Counted from the first letter of the stretch, positions 34,168-44,193 are shown. The stretch is DNA of 64,000 bases from Alicyclobacillus sp. SP_1 (GCF_024706985.1 NZ_JAMCCX010000007.1:1-64000), one strand, 5' to 3'. The notes: generated by a model from the sequence alone, not told the origin. Translations and numbers: made by a program.

Positions 34168-35502
34168 GTGTTGAGTGTAGCTAGAAAACGTCAAGTGTCC
34201 ACAGTACTTCTTGCCGCCGTTGCAATTATTTTCACACTGGCATTGTGTATTTATCCCAAACAGGGCTTCGAGGCGGGCATGTCTGGCTTGAAAGTGTTTT
34301 GGGACGTTGTCTTCCCTTCCTTGCTCCCTTTTTTTATTCTCTCCGAACTCTTGCTTGGGCTGGGCGTGGTGCGCGGTTTCGGAGTGCTCTTAGAACCCTT
34401 GATGCGTCCGCTTTTCAGCGTGCCAGGCGTCGGTGCGTTTGCCCTCTCTATGGGTCTTGCGGCTGGATATCCGATGGATGCAGTCATCACCGCGCGCTTT
34501 CGGGAGACCAAGCAATGTTCGCGCATCGAAGGGGAACGCCTTTTGGCTTTTACCAATACGGCGGATCCGCTCTTTATGTTCGGCGCTGTTGCGGTCGGGA
34601 TGTTGAAATCCCCAGCGCTGGGAGCACTGATTGCAGTCGCCCACTATGTCTCAGCGTTTCTTGTCGGCATCACCTTCAAACTGTGGGGACGAAAGGAAGA
34701 GCGACAGGAGCGACTCCGACAGTTGCAGGACGGCGGAGCGGAAGGAAACGTGTCCAACGACCGACTGTCCCCCGAATCCCACGGTTCTCGACACCACATT
34801 GTCGTCCGTGCTTATCAAGCGATGATTGATGCGCGCGAAGAAGATGGAAGACCGTTTGGCAAGCTTTTAGGCAATGCCGTCACCGAGTCCATCGCAACTC
34901 TCTTTATGATTTGTGGTTTCATCGTTTTCTTTGCCGTGCTCATTCAAATTCTCCAACTGTCTGGTATCTTGGCTATCGCAGGAATACCGGTAGCGTTTAT
35001 TTACCATTTTATCGGGGTCAAGACTTCCTTGGTTCATCCAACGTTGGCTGGTTTGCTCGAACTCGACATCGGATCCGCTCAAGCCGCTGCTGTTTCCGCT
35101 CCGTTGTTGCAAAAGGTTGCCGTGATTAGTGGCATCATCGCTTGGAGTGGTCTCGCCGTACACGCTCAAGTCGCGAGTGTGCTGACGCAAACAGACATTC
35201 GTATGAGGCCCTATTTTCTTGCGCGATTACTTCACGCTGTCCTCGCCGCTGTTTTGACCGTGGTTCTCTTTAAGTTGGGAATGGGTGCACCAGCTTGGAG
35301 CATGATTCGAGACGTAGCGCCTACCTTGGCGGCCTTTGCTGTCTCCCCCACCATGCCATCGTTTTTCGCGATTGCCGAGCATGGACTGGATTTGTGGCTG
35401 AGTTTTCTGGCTGCCTTAGTTGTTCTTTCCTTACTTATCTCGAGCATGCGGCAGCGCAGAAACCCGCCCTATGGCTCTGGTGGATTCGGTTCTTCTCGAT
35501 AA
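34168..35502 (+). CDS. ylbJ: Sporulation integral membrane protein YlbJ
   Basis: About 445 residues from GTG 34168 (GGAG at 34158-34161); TTG 34171 and upstream ATG codons are alternatives. It has eight or more membrane helices with two Gate-type (nucleoside-recognition) domains, including FWDVVFPSLLPFFILSELLLGLG, GLAAGYPMDA and a mid-protein hydrophilic loop (about residues 175-225). In B. subtilis YlbJ is made in the mother cell and needed for spore resistance. Divergent from ypjD. Confidence 0.9.
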   Translation: MLSVARKRQVSTVLLAAVAIIFTLALCIYPKQGFEAGMSGLKVFWDVVFPSLLPFFILSELLLGLGVVRGFGVLLEPLMRPLFSVPGVGAFALSMGLAAGYPMDAVITARFRETKQCSRIEGERLLAFTNTADPLFMFGAVAVGMLKSPALGALIAVAHYVSAFLVGITFKLWGRKEERQERLRQLQDGGAEGNVSNDRLSPESHGSRHHIVVRAYQAMIDAREEDGRPFGKLLGNAVTESIATLFMICGFIVFFAVLIQILQLSGILAIAGIPVAFIYHFIGVKTSLVHPTLAGLLELDIGSAQAAAVSAPLLQKVAVISGIIAWSGLAVHAQVASVLTQTDIRMRPYFLARLLHAVLAAVLTVVLFKLGMGAPAWSMIRDVAPTLAAFAVSPTMPSFFAIAEHGLDLWLSFLAALVVLSLLISSMRQRRNPPYGSGGFGSSR

Positions 35503-35527
35503 TCTTGACTTGAAGCCGTTCCCCGAT

Positions 35528-35571
35528 AAAAAGTCCCCCGCCGGACAGTCGTCCACGGCGGGGGACTTTTT
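35528..35571. terminator. Bidirectional intrinsic terminator between ylbJ and uppP
   Basis: AAAAAGTCCCCCGCC (35528-35542) pairs with GGCGGGGGACTTTTT (35557-35571) around a 14-base loop. The A-run and T-run let it work for both convergent genes. Confidence 0.9.
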
Positions 35572-35632
35572 CATGGGAAGCCTTTCTGCTCGACACGGGT
35601 ACCGCAATGGATGAAACTCGACCTGTGCATGG

Positions 35633-36448
35633 TCATCCGTGAAAGAGCGGGGGAAACCACTGATGGACAAAAAGTTGGTCGGCGAGCACAAACGCCGCAA
35701 TCATCCAGGTGTAAATGGCGAAATAACGCATTCGGCTGTGCTTGAGGAGCCGAAAGGTGATACGGACGCCGATGTAGCCAGAGATGGCTGCCGCGATGGC
35801 ACCGAGCCCCATTGCACCCCAAGGAAGATGGGCTGTTTTCAGCGGATCCTCCAATAAATCATCCAGCTTGACTAAGACGCCCCCGAGAATGGCGGGAATT
35901 GCGAGTAAAAATGAGAATCTGGCTGCGGCCTCACGGTCCATTCCCCGCCACAGTCCGCCGCCAATTGTCAATCCTGAGCGAGAAAGTGCCGGCAGGATGG
36001 CTGCTCCTTGTAAGGCTCCAATCCACAAGCTGTCACGCACGCTTAACGTGTCCTCATCCTTTTTACCGTGCGATTGGGAGTCCATCCACCAGAGAATACA
36101 ACCCGTTATGACGAACTCCAATCCGACGGTAGCTCCAGAGTGAAATAGGTCTTCAAACCATTCTTCAAACAGAGCTCCAACCACGGCGGTCGGCAACAGT
36201 GCGAGAGCAACTACCCAGGTCAACCGGGACTTCGGGTGGCGATACCACCACAACAGCTCCCGCCGCATTGCGTAGATGACGGCTGCCAATGTACCCACAT
36301 GAAGCAATAGGATGAATAACGTTCCCGATGCAACCGCACCTAACTTCCAGATGTGTGCCATGATGACCAAATGCCCCGAAGAAGACACTGGCAAAAATTC
36401 GGTAGCCCCTTGCACGATGCCAAGTAAGATGGCTTGCAGTGCGGTCAT
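35633..36448 (-). CDS. uppP: Undecaprenyl-diphosphatase
   Basis: 271 residues with about eight membrane helices. Signature motifs GATEFLPVSSSGHLVI near the N-terminus and ILPALSRSGLTIGGGLWRG with the catalytic Ser/Arg. It recycles the lipid carrier for peptidoglycan and wall polymers and gives bacitracin tolerance. Monocistronic, with a terminator after it. Confidence 0.95.
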   Translation of the reverse strand: MTALQAILLGIVQGATEFLPVSSSGHLVIMAHIWKLGAVASGTLFILLLHVGTLAAVIYAMRRELLWWYRHPKSRLTWVVALALLPTAVVGALFEEWFEDLFHSGATVGLEFVITGCILWWMDSQSHGKKDEDTLSVRDSLWIGALQGAAILPALSRSGLTIGGGLWRGMDREAAARFSFLLAIPAILGGVLVKLDDLLEDPLKTAHLPWGAMGLGAIAAAISGYIGVRITFRLLKHSRMRYFAIYTWMIAAFVLADQLFVHQWFPPLFHG

Positions 36449-36686
36449 TCGAAACCCCTCTCCTTTGGTCCATGTTCAGATAGGGGCCTTTTCGTAGGTT
36501 TGAACGGTCGGGCGATCCGTCCAAATCGAGCAGTCGCCTCCTTCTGAACGGACAAGCATGTATTCGCTAGATGTATATGAGACAACCCGGTATTCTCGAA
36601 CCAACAACGCAACGCGAAATCGTCGTGTCAAGCATGAATTGTCCAACCTTTCATACACATGAAATGAATAGGAGGGACAGCTTGCG

Positions 36687-37736
36687 ATGTCATCTTTTTG
36701 GCGAAGCCTGCAAGTTGCCTGTGTTTACGTAGGGACGGTCGTCGGAGCTGGTTTTGCATCGGGACGAGAAATTGACCAATTTTTTGCTCGGTTTGGCGTT
36801 CCGGCATATGCCATGATTTGCTTTACGACACTTCTGTTAGCCTTTTTCGGTTACCGGATGTTGCGATTTGGACGTATTTTGCAAGCTACGTCATTTCGCG
36901 ATGCCACATCCCAGATGTTTGGCAAATACGGGTCAATTTTGGTGGATATTCTCTATTTGTTCATGATGTATGGACTGACGGTGGCCATGTTGGCAGGGTC
37001 TGGTGAACTGTTCTCCGAGCGTTTTGGGGCACCTTATTTTATGGGGGTCATCGCAGTTGCAGCCGTGACATTTTTAACGGTTCGGCGCGGCATCAACGGA
37101 TTGTTGAGAGCCAACGTGGTCATAGTTCCAACCATGATTCTATTCGTGCTCTATGCGGGGGTGGTGACGCTTCGTCACCATTCGTGGTCAGACGCTTGGC
37201 AATCGGCTCTGCGGATACCGCCACATTCCTTTCTGTCATCCGTCCTGTCCGGTGTACTTTATGCTGGTCTCAACGTGGGCCTTTCGATTGGCGTGCTCGT
37301 TCCACTTGGAACGGTGGCTAAATCCACTCGGGAATTACAATTAGGAGCGCTGTTTGGCGCGACGGCACTCGGGTTGATGTTGTCGGTTGTGACCTTTATA
37401 CTCTTCGCTTACGGACCAGCGGCCTTGCTGCATGCACTACCTATGGCTTATATTGCTACACGAATTGGACCTTGGTTTCAAATTGCATTTCCACTGGTGC
37501 TGTTGGCTGAGATTTATTCAACACTCGTTAGCAACTTGTATGCCATTTCATCGCTTGTGAAAAGAGAGCAGGGGCGGCGCGATATGGTGCTTCTCGCGTG
37601 CCTCGTGACGGCGGGGGTATTATCCAGCGTGGGATTTCGTTCGGTGGTTGCGTATGGATACACTGCGTTTGGTGTCGCGTCACTACTTTTTCTTGGAGCT
37701 TTGCTGCTACCACAGCGGCCTAACTCTTCAGATTGA
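36687..37736 (+). CDS. YkvI-like multi-pass transporter-type membrane protein
   Basis: 349 residues, about ten membrane helices in the amino acid/LeuT-like pattern: VYVGTVVGAGFASGREIDQFFARFG at the first helix and VLSGVLYAGLNVGLSIGVLVPLG in the middle. YkvI of Bacillus belongs here; the substrate is unknown. ATG 36687 has AGGAGGG upstream. Followed by the YitT-type gene 27-66 bases later on the same strand. Confidence 0.82.
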   Translation: MSSFWRSLQVACVYVGTVVGAGFASGREIDQFFARFGVPAYAMICFTTLLLAFFGYRMLRFGRILQATSFRDATSQMFGKYGSILVDILYLFMMYGLTVAMLAGSGELFSERFGAPYFMGVIAVAAVTFLTVRRGINGLLRANVVIVPTMILFVLYAGVVTLRHHSWSDAWQSALRIPPHSFLSSVLSGVLYAGLNVGLSIGVLVPLGTVAKSTRELQLGALFGATALGLMLSVVTFILFAYGPAALLHALPMAYIATRIGPWFQIAFPLVLLAEIYSTLVSNLYAISSLVKREQGRRDMVLLACLVTAGVLSSVGFRSVVAYGYTAFGVASLLFLGALLLPQRPNSSD

Positions 37737-37802
37737 CCTTGACCCCTCACTTTTGGCCATACTATGATGGAGTCGGCTTGGGCAAATCGGAGGCGGTCCA
37801 TT

Positions 37803-38660
37803 GTGTGGCAGAAGATGCAGGAGTACGGGCTGATTATCGTGGGGGGATTTGTGTATTCGCTGGGACTTAACTTGTTCCTCGTAGCCAATCACCTCGCGGA
37901 AGGTGGATTTATAGGCATCTCTGTCTTGTTGTTGTACAAATTGAACATCCCTATCAGTATTTCGTTTCTCGTTCTTAACATCCCTCTGCTTCTATTGGCT
38001 TGGCGTCAATTTGGTCATCAATTTGTGTGGAAGACGACGCTCGGCGTGGTCTCGGTGTCTTTGTTTACTGAATTGACGAGTCATTTGACAGTGGTGACTC
38101 ACGACAAACTTTTGGCAGCTCTTTACGCAGGTGTCATCACCGGTATTGGCTTGGGACTCATATTCCGGGTTGGAGGCACAACGGGCGGCGCCGACATCAT
38201 CGCTCGCATGATGCGTCAATATCGGGGCATCGCCATGGGCAAAACGATGTTCGCCATCGATGTACTGGTCATTGTTTTGGTTGGATGGCTGGTGGGATAT
38301 GTAATTGCGATGTATTCTTTGGTCGCTTTATTTGTTTCTAGCCGAGTGATTGATTTTGTGATTGAAGGACTTTCCCGAAGCAAAGCCTTGCATGTCATTT
38401 CTTCGGAGTATGAACAAATCATTGACGCCATCCACGAACACCTGGGTCGTGGAACTACGCTACTGCAGGCTCAGGGTGGCTATACTGGACAAATTCGTCC
38501 GGTCGTGTATTGTGTCGTGTCGCGCGATGAGGTACTTCGAGTGCAAAGGATTGTCGCCAACATCGACCCAACGGCATTCGTCATCGTCAATGATGTTCAC
38601 GAAGTTCTGGGAGAAGGATTCTCCTACGATTCTCCACCGATAAAACATCCGGTCGAATAG
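37803..38660 (+). CDS. YitT-family membrane protein (DUF2179 C-terminal domain)
   Basis: About 285 residues if translation starts at GTG 37803, which has GGAGG 9 bases upstream; ATG 37764 lacks a good site. Five to six membrane helices (GGFVYSLGLNLFLVANHLAEGGFIGIS, GVITGIGLGLIFRVGGTTGGADIIA) are followed by a cytoplasmic DUF2179 domain (LHVISSEYEQIIDAIHEHLGRGTTLLQAQGGYTG). The family is common in Bacilli, with unknown function. Confidence 0.88.
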   Translation: MWQKMQEYGLIIVGGFVYSLGLNLFLVANHLAEGGFIGISVLLLYKLNIPISISFLVLNIPLLLLAWRQFGHQFVWKTTLGVVSVSLFTELTSHLTVVTHDKLLAALYAGVITGIGLGLIFRVGGTTGGADIIARMMRQYRGIAMGKTMFAIDVLVIVLVGWLVGYVIAMYSLVALFVSSRVIDFVIEGLSRSKALHVISSEYEQIIDAIHEHLGRGTTLLQAQGGYTGQIRPVVYCVVSRDEVLRVQRIVANIDPTAFVIVNDVHEVLGEGFSYDSPPIKHPVE

Positions 38661-38729
38661 GCATGGCATGGTCAGAACGCAGAATACAGAGATAGGGTCG
38701 CACGAACCGGCAAGAAGAGCCATGCGAAA

Positions 38730-38764
38730 ACGCGTTGCCCCCCTTTGACTGGGTTGCAACGCGT
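38730..38764. terminator. Likely terminator between the YitT gene and reoY
   Basis: ACGCGTTGC (38730-38738) pairs with GCAACGCGT (38756-38764) between two convergent genes; followed by CAATTTT on the plus strand. Confidence 0.55.
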
Positions 38765-38790
38765 CAATTTTGTGATGGGTGAGAATACAT

Positions 38791-39360
38791 TCAGTTGGCG
38801 GTGGCTAGGGCCTGTGTCTGGTCAAATTCAATCAAGGCACGGCTTGCATCGATGAACGCCTGCCTGTCGCCTCCATCGAGCGCTTCATCGACGGCCTGCA
38901 TCAGTTCCTCACGGCGGAAGTTCCGCAGCGACAAGTCAATCATCCACTCAGCTTGCAACGAGATAAGTTCCTTGACAGCGGGCTCCAATTCTGCAGAAGT
39001 TGTTTCTTCTAAGACCGAAGCATATTCTGCACTGGTGGCGCGCTCCTTGAAAAACAGACCCACGTACACGTCTTCATCGGGATGTTGATATAAATCGAGA
39101 AAAGCCTGTTCTACGTCCGTACTGACGGGCTTGTTTCTCCTATAATAGCGGAAGGGAGCGACTTGTACACACGTTGTAGAGACAACCATCACCCGTGGCA
39201 AATGGCGGAAATTATCCACAAAGTGAACTCGCCTCAAAACATTCTCGCGCGTCATCATGTACCGGACCAGCATCTCGGCTTCACGACTCTGCAACTGGTA
39301 ATTCGCGAGAAACCAACGGAGAAAATGCTTTTTCTCAGCGACTGTAACGGTCGTGGCCAT
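38791..39360 (-). CDS. reoY: ReoY/YpiB-family (UPF0302) protein with IDEAL domain
   Basis: 189 residues from ATG 39360 behind AAGGAGGAG. The N-terminal UPF0302 domain has VAEKKHFLRWFLANYQLQSREAEMLVRYMM and RVHFVDNFRHLPR; the C-terminal IDEAL motif is FRREELMQAVDEALDGGDRQAF. In Listeria ReoY helps ClpCP degrade MurA and so controls peptidoglycan supply. In B. subtilis ypiB is near aroE (EPSP synthase) as here. Confidence 0.85.
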   Translation of the reverse strand: MATTVTVAEKKHFLRWFLANYQLQSREAEMLVRYMMTRENVLRRVHFVDNFRHLPRVMVVSTTCVQVAPFRYYRRNKPVSTDVEQAFLDLYQHPDEDVYVGLFFKERATSAEYASVLEETTSAELEPAVKELISLQAEWMIDLSLRNFRREELMQAVDEALDGGDRQAFIDASRALIEFDQTQALATAN

Positions 39361-39497
39361 AGCCGACTCCTCCTTCAAAAGCGGTGCATCAGATAGGTGT
39401 CGCTAACGATTAATGAGAATTGTTTGTGTATTTTATTCGAGAGCGCCGTCCGGTTTTCCTGCTATTTTCGCCAAAGACCTGCCTAATTTTCACGAAA

Positions 39498-40910
39498 TTA
39501 TTGGGTCTCTGCTGGCGAAGTTTCAATGTCACTCCTCTCTTCTGTCGCGGTACTGCCGTATAACCTCGCCCAGTATTTCAGCATACTTTCCACGTTCCCC
39601 GGCAACGCATTATTCGAGAAACTGGCGAGTTGGTCCATCCACCGAAGAAGGTCGTGTCCCTGCTCAAGAGATTCGCGGACACGGTTCTCTGTCATGCGAA
39701 AGGTGGATAGGCTTCCGGATTCCTTTAGTTCTGTAAATCGTCCAAGTTCGACCATGAAGGGATGATTTGCCGCAGTGACTAAAATTTCGAAGTTTGGCTG
39801 CACCAGCAGAATTCGGTCACCTCGCTCTGTATCGTCAGCGAGTGCCGCATCCCCTAGTAGCAATTGTAGACCGAGTTTGCTGATTTGAAACCACTGTGCC
39901 GCGTAGTCATTCGAACTTTTCTCGGCCACTCGGAGTACGCCCAGATGACGCAGCATTTTGACAATCCGTCGCTCCCAGACATCTTCCACCGTGTCGTAAT
40001 GAAACGACTGCACATACGGTCGAAGAGCATCGAGAACCGTATCGGACGCTACCCAAGTCTCCGCGACATCGATGAGTACTTTGACAATCAGTGGCAGTCT
40101 CGGGAGGGGTCGTCGATACACACGTATATAGAACTGAAAGATACGCCTCTGTCTCTCTTTAGGTGGAATGGACTCCCACGCATCGGCAGCGGAAGTGGTA
40201 CATAACTTACCGCCGTTTTCTTCGACAATCAGTCCATGGTGATAAGCAAAGTCGTAGATTAAAGCTAGCCGGTCCGGATAATCGTGAAATCGGCGCCCGT
40301 AGCCAAAGCGCCATGTCTCTTCCGGCAGGTCCTCGGCAATTTCAAACAACTCCAAGAGCTTGAGAACACTTCTCTTATACATCGATCCGGTCGTGGTCAG
40401 GAGCACTTCATGGTTTCGAACGTACGCCAAAAAGACCGATAGGTCGCGAATGATACATAGTTCTTCTTCATGAAATACGGGTGGGTCGTCTTCTCGATAG
40501 CTTAGTTTTGACCGAAGAAAGTCAACAATCGCGTGACGCATCGGCATTTGTAACTCCGACGGAATGGCAAAGAAAGTCTCTCCGAAGCGTCCACAGACCG
40601 GATATATCCACCCTTCAGACAACACTTCTTGAAATGCGACGTCTCGAAAGCCTTGCACTTGAAATAGTGCGTAAACTTCTTCGGACGGAAACTTAATATT
40701 GGGACTGAACGCGATGCGCATCCAAGCCGGGTGTTCCCACTGTTTGGACTCACGCAGTTTCGTTTCGACAAACGTCGGCGATTGGAATGCATACAGAATG
40801 GCTTGAATCAATTCGTGCTTCGAATAGAGCGGGCAATGTAGCTGATGCCGTCTGGCAATTGCCTGTAAGATGCGGACATCGGCATTGACCACACAATCGG
40901 CAATGCGCAT
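39498..40910 (-). CDS. Helicase-associated protein paired with XPB (Helicase_C_3-like)
   Basis: 470 residues, mostly winged-helix and helical segments; the last third (LLLVQPNFEILVTAANHPFMVELGRFTEL...FRMTENRVRESLEQGHDLLRWMDQLA) matches the helicase-associated C-terminal domain found with bacterial XPB helicases. No nuclease or ATPase motif seen. It follows the XPB gene by 12 bases with a strong site AAGGAGG. It may be a partner or regulator, as Bax1 is for archaeal XPB, although it is unlike Bax1 in sequence. Confidence 0.75.
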   Translation of the reverse strand: MRIADCVVNADVRILQAIARRHQLHCPLYSKHELIQAILYAFQSPTFVETKLRESKQWEHPAWMRIAFSPNIKFPSEEVYALFQVQGFRDVAFQEVLSEGWIYPVCGRFGETFFAIPSELQMPMRHAIVDFLRSKLSYREDDPPVFHEEELCIIRDLSVFLAYVRNHEVLLTTTGSMYKRSVLKLLELFEIAEDLPEETWRFGYGRRFHDYPDRLALIYDFAYHHGLIVEENGGKLCTTSAADAWESIPPKERQRRIFQFYIRVYRRPLPRLPLIVKVLIDVAETWVASDTVLDALRPYVQSFHYDTVEDVWERRIVKMLRHLGVLRVAEKSSNDYAAQWFQISKLGLQLLLGDAALADDTERGDRILLVQPNFEILVTAANHPFMVELGRFTELKESGSLSTFRMTENRVRESLEQGHDLLRWMDQLASFSNNALPGNVESMLKYWARLYGSTATEERSDIETSPAETQ

Positions 40911-40922
40911 CGTGCATACCTC

Positions 40923-42569
40923 CTAAGGATGTCTGATGACTGTATTCAGTTCGTCCGCCTCGTCTAGCACATGGTATGGGTACCCCTGCTCCACAAGGAA
41001 CCGTTGTCTATGCAATGCCATGTCGGTTTCGATGGAGGGGTGAGAAACCAACGTGAAAAAATGCGCCTTTCTCTCGCATGGGCGCAAAATTCTTCCTAAT
41101 CGCTGCGCCTCTTCTTGTCGCGACGAAAAGAGCCCTGAAAGTTGGACGAGCAATGAAGCAGACGGTAGATCGATGGCGGTGTTGCCCACCCGGGAGAGAA
41201 TCAGCGTTTGGATGTTGCCGGAGCGAAATTCGTCGTAAAGTCTCGAGCGCTCTGTGGCTTTGGTACTGCCGGAAATCATCGGGCAACCGAGCATGCTGGC
41301 CGCCATCCGCAAAGAGTCTACGTATTGTCCGAGGATCAGCGTTGGGTCCCTGGGAAAGTGTTGAAGCAGGCGTTTTAACACGGCGAGCTTTCTGGGATTT
41401 TTCGCGGCAAGTGGATGTTTTTGACGAAGTGGCGCGGCTTCGTATTCGCTCTGCTCCACTCGATTCCATGAAACTCGGACTTCAAAGCAACGCACCGGAG
41501 ACAGGAAACCGTTACGTTCCAGATGTCTCCAAGGAATTGAGTAACACTTTGGGCCGATTAAGCTGTAGACATCCCTTTCTCTCCCGTCCTCTCGAACTAG
41601 GGTTGCTGTCAGTCCCAACCGGCGAGACGAGCAGAGCAAGGCTGCTAAACGAAACAACGGAGCGGGTAATTGGTGGACTTCGTCATATATGACAAGCCCC
41701 CACTCTTTCTGAAGTAGATTTTCCAGATGCCGAAACGTTTCGTCTTGCGTACGTTTGCTGCAAATCGTGGAGTATGTGACCAAAGTGATGGGAGAGAGAT
41801 TTTTTGTCTCTCCGTAGACTCCGATGGTCTCCGGAGCAAGCGTAGTATCGTCGTGCAAGGTCTTCTTCCATTGGCGTGCACACTCTCGATTTGGAACGAC
41901 AATCAGCGTGGTTGTAGAGATGGACAGAAGAACTCCCACTCCCACTAAAGTCTTTCCGGATCCGCACGGTAAGACGATGAGATTTCCTGGCTCCGGAGAG
42001 TTCAGGAAAGCATCGATTGCCTCCTGTTGGTAAGGCCTTAGTGCGGCGTGGGCCTTCCACCGTCCGCAAAGAGCAGATCTCGGGACTTCGACCGTTGTCC
42101 GGTCTTGTACCGGTATGTTGTTGTGGAAAAACTCCTGTTTGATTTGCGAGATGAAGGTTCGCTCGATGTACACCGATTGGTTGTGCCACTGTGCCACTCG
42201 TCCGTACTTTTGAATGAGGTCTTTCGCAGCCGCAGACCACGTACCAGAGACACGGACCAATCCCTGAGGAGCGCTGTCTAATGTCAACTGTCCATACGCG
42301 GACATCGTGTCCCAAATCCGTTTTTGCATAGCATGCGGCATCGGCGCGGACAAGACGTTTTTGAGTTGCTGCAATACGTCATTGGCCGTTTTGCCAAGGG
42401 CGGCGGACTGCCACAGCGACTCGTCACGCAGTTCAAATTCGAGAACTTGGTCGGATACGCGCACCAATTCAGCAATATCTGTAAGAACAGAAGGGATGTC
42501 AGCGGCCTTGTCACCGTCTGTCGTTACGAGTAGTGTTCGGTCTCCACGCGCGTACACTACTGGAAACAA
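40923..42569 (-). CDS. XPB/Rad25-type DNA helicase
   Basis: 548 residues. N-terminal helicase-associated region (about 1-170), then LRPYQQEAIDAFL, Walker A VLPCGSGKTLVG, the DEVH box LVIYDEVHQLP and the XPB-specific RED motif LTATLVREDGRE. The second RecA domain ends RLGRILRP. XPB is the TFIIH repair and transcription helicase in eukaryotes and occurs patchily in bacteria. The start is TTG 42569 with AAAGGAGGAG upstream. Confidence 0.9.
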   Translation of the reverse strand: MFPVVYARGDRTLLVTTDGDKAADIPSVLTDIAELVRVSDQVLEFELRDESLWQSAALGKTANDVLQQLKNVLSAPMPHAMQKRIWDTMSAYGQLTLDSAPQGLVRVSGTWSAAAKDLIQKYGRVAQWHNQSVYIERTFISQIKQEFFHNNIPVQDRTTVEVPRSALCGRWKAHAALRPYQQEAIDAFLNSPEPGNLIVLPCGSGKTLVGVGVLLSISTTTLIVVPNRECARQWKKTLHDDTTLAPETIGVYGETKNLSPITLVTYSTICSKRTQDETFRHLENLLQKEWGLVIYDEVHQLPAPLFRLAALLCSSRRLGLTATLVREDGRERDVYSLIGPKCYSIPWRHLERNGFLSPVRCFEVRVSWNRVEQSEYEAAPLRQKHPLAAKNPRKLAVLKRLLQHFPRDPTLILGQYVDSLRMAASMLGCPMISGSTKATERSRLYDEFRSGNIQTLILSRVGNTAIDLPSASLLVQLSGLFSSRQEEAQRLGRILRPCERKAHFFTLVSHPSIETDMALHRQRFLVEQGYPYHVLDEADELNTVIRHP

Positions 42570-42738
42570 GGGTCTCCTCCTTTGTGAACGAGATCGATTT
42601 ATTTTCCAGTATGGTCGAGCGCCGTATCGCTATACGTTGAAATGTGGGAAATGTTCGCAGAACACAAGTTTATGGCCATTTAGTCCGTTACTTTTCTAAA
42701 ACCGAACGCGAGGACCACAGGACTACGATGACCATCTA

Positions 42739-42765
42739 TAAAAAAGAGCCCGCTCATCGCGGGCC
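42739..42765 (-). terminator. Intrinsic terminator at the end of the trp-aro supraoperon
   Basis: On the minus strand GCCCGC, loop GATGA, GCGGGC, then TCTTTTTTA. It lies about 105 bases after the aroA stop. Confidence 0.85.
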
Positions 42766-42869
42766 AAGCGTAGTTGCTAGGAGTGGAGAGAAATCAGAAC
42801 AATCACCCTTCGAAATGTAGAATAACCTGTAATGGAAGCGCTGTCAATGGGGATTTTGCGCACCAGAAG

Positions 42870-44192
42870 TTATTCCGGGTCTGCCACCGCTTTTAACAGA
42901 GTGGAGAAGGTCGGAAATGAAATATCCACAGCGGACCAGTGTGCGATTTCCACAGAATGGCGAGCTATCAGTGCGGCCACCGCGAAGCTCATTGCGATTC
43001 GATGGTCGTGATAACTGTCGACCCGTCCTCCACCGATCATCCCGTTGCCATGTATGATGAGTCCATCGGGTTGTTCTAATGCGTCAACACCCAATTGCTG
43101 TAATCCATGGACTATGGCCGTAATTCGGTCTGTTTCTTTGACGCGCAGCTCCTGTGCTCCGCGAACTGTCGTCGTGCCATGAGCGGCAGCTGCCGCGACA
43201 GACAAAATTGGAATCTCGTCGACCAATGACGGTATTTCTTCTGCCTCGATGTTGGTGCCGGAAAGGCTAGAAGAACGGACCCGGATGTCACCAATGCGCT
43301 CTCCTGCAATTTCGCGTACATTTTTCAGTTGGATATCGGCGCCCATTCGTTGCAACACGCTTAATGCTCCCGTACGCGTCTCGTTCAATCCAACTCCCAC
43401 GATGGTGAGGTCACTGCCAGGAACAATGGCGGCAGCAACAAGAAGAAACGCTGCTGAGGAGACGTCTCCAGGTACGTGCACGCTGGTTCCCTGGAGAGTC
43501 TGTCCCCCCCGAACGGCAATGTGACGTTCGCAATTCTCCTCGTAGATGTTTACTTTCGCTTGAAATCCATCGAGTAAACGTTCGGTATGGTCGCGGGTTA
43601 AAATGGGCTCAACGACGACCGTATGGCCCGTTTGAGTCGATAAGCCAGCCAGTAGAATGGCAGACTTCACTTGCGCACTTGCGACCGGCAGTCGATAAGT
43701 CATGCTCTCGAGGTCGCTTCGAGTGACCGTGATGGGGGCACATCCATTGCTTCGTTGATGAATGCTTGCGCCCATAGCTGACAAAGGTTGGACCACGCGG
43801 CGCATGGGTCGGCTACGGAGGGATGGATCGCCCGTAAAGACTGCGTATGGTACTCGTCCTGCAATAGCGCCGAGGAATAAACGCATGGTCGTTCCCGAAT
43901 TGCCGCAATCGAGCACATCCGACGGTTCTGTAACCTGTCCGCCACACCCGTCGATGTGCAACACGTCAGGCTCGACTTCAATCTGAGCTCCAAGCAGCTT
44001 GGCGATTGCGATGGACGAACGACAGTCCGCTGCGTCAAGCCAACCTTCTACGGTCGTTCTGCCCTCTGCGAGCATTCCGAGAAGAATCGCGCGGTGTGTG
44101 ATGGACTTGTCGCCAGGTACACGAACCGTACCCGATATCTGACGGGCGCGCGAGACAGAAACAATGTCCGACTCGGAGTGGTGTAAGATCAT
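42870..44192 (-). CDS. aroA: 3-phosphoshikimate 1-carboxyvinyltransferase (EPSP synthase)
   Basis: 440 residues. VPGDKSITHRAILLG, DCGNSGTTMRLFLG, GDPSLRSRPMRR, SAQVKSAILLAG, DVSSAAFLL and the C-terminal RVDSYHDHRIAMS. The GNSGTT and GDPSL-RPM forms resemble the Bacillus-type (class II-like) enzymes. It makes EPSP from shikimate-3-phosphate and PEP. Last gene of the supraoperon, one base after tyrA; in B. subtilis the same gene (aroE) also ends the operon. Confidence 0.95.
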   Translation of the reverse strand: MILHHSESDIVSVSRARQISGTVRVPGDKSITHRAILLGMLAEGRTTVEGWLDAADCRSSIAIAKLLGAQIEVEPDVLHIDGCGGQVTEPSDVLDCGNSGTTMRLFLGAIAGRVPYAVFTGDPSLRSRPMRRVVQPLSAMGASIHQRSNGCAPITVTRSDLESMTYRLPVASAQVKSAILLAGLSTQTGHTVVVEPILTRDHTERLLDGFQAKVNIYEENCERHIAVRGGQTLQGTSVHVPGDVSSAAFLLVAAAIVPGSDLTIVGVGLNETRTGALSVLQRMGADIQLKNVREIAGERIGDIRVRSSSLSGTNIEAEEIPSLVDEIPILSVAAAAAHGTTTVRGAQELRVKETDRITAIVHGLQQLGVDALEQPDGLIIHGNGMIGGGRVDSYHDHRIAMSFAVAALIARHSVEIAHWSAVDISFPTFSTLLKAVADPE

Positions 44193-44193
44193 C

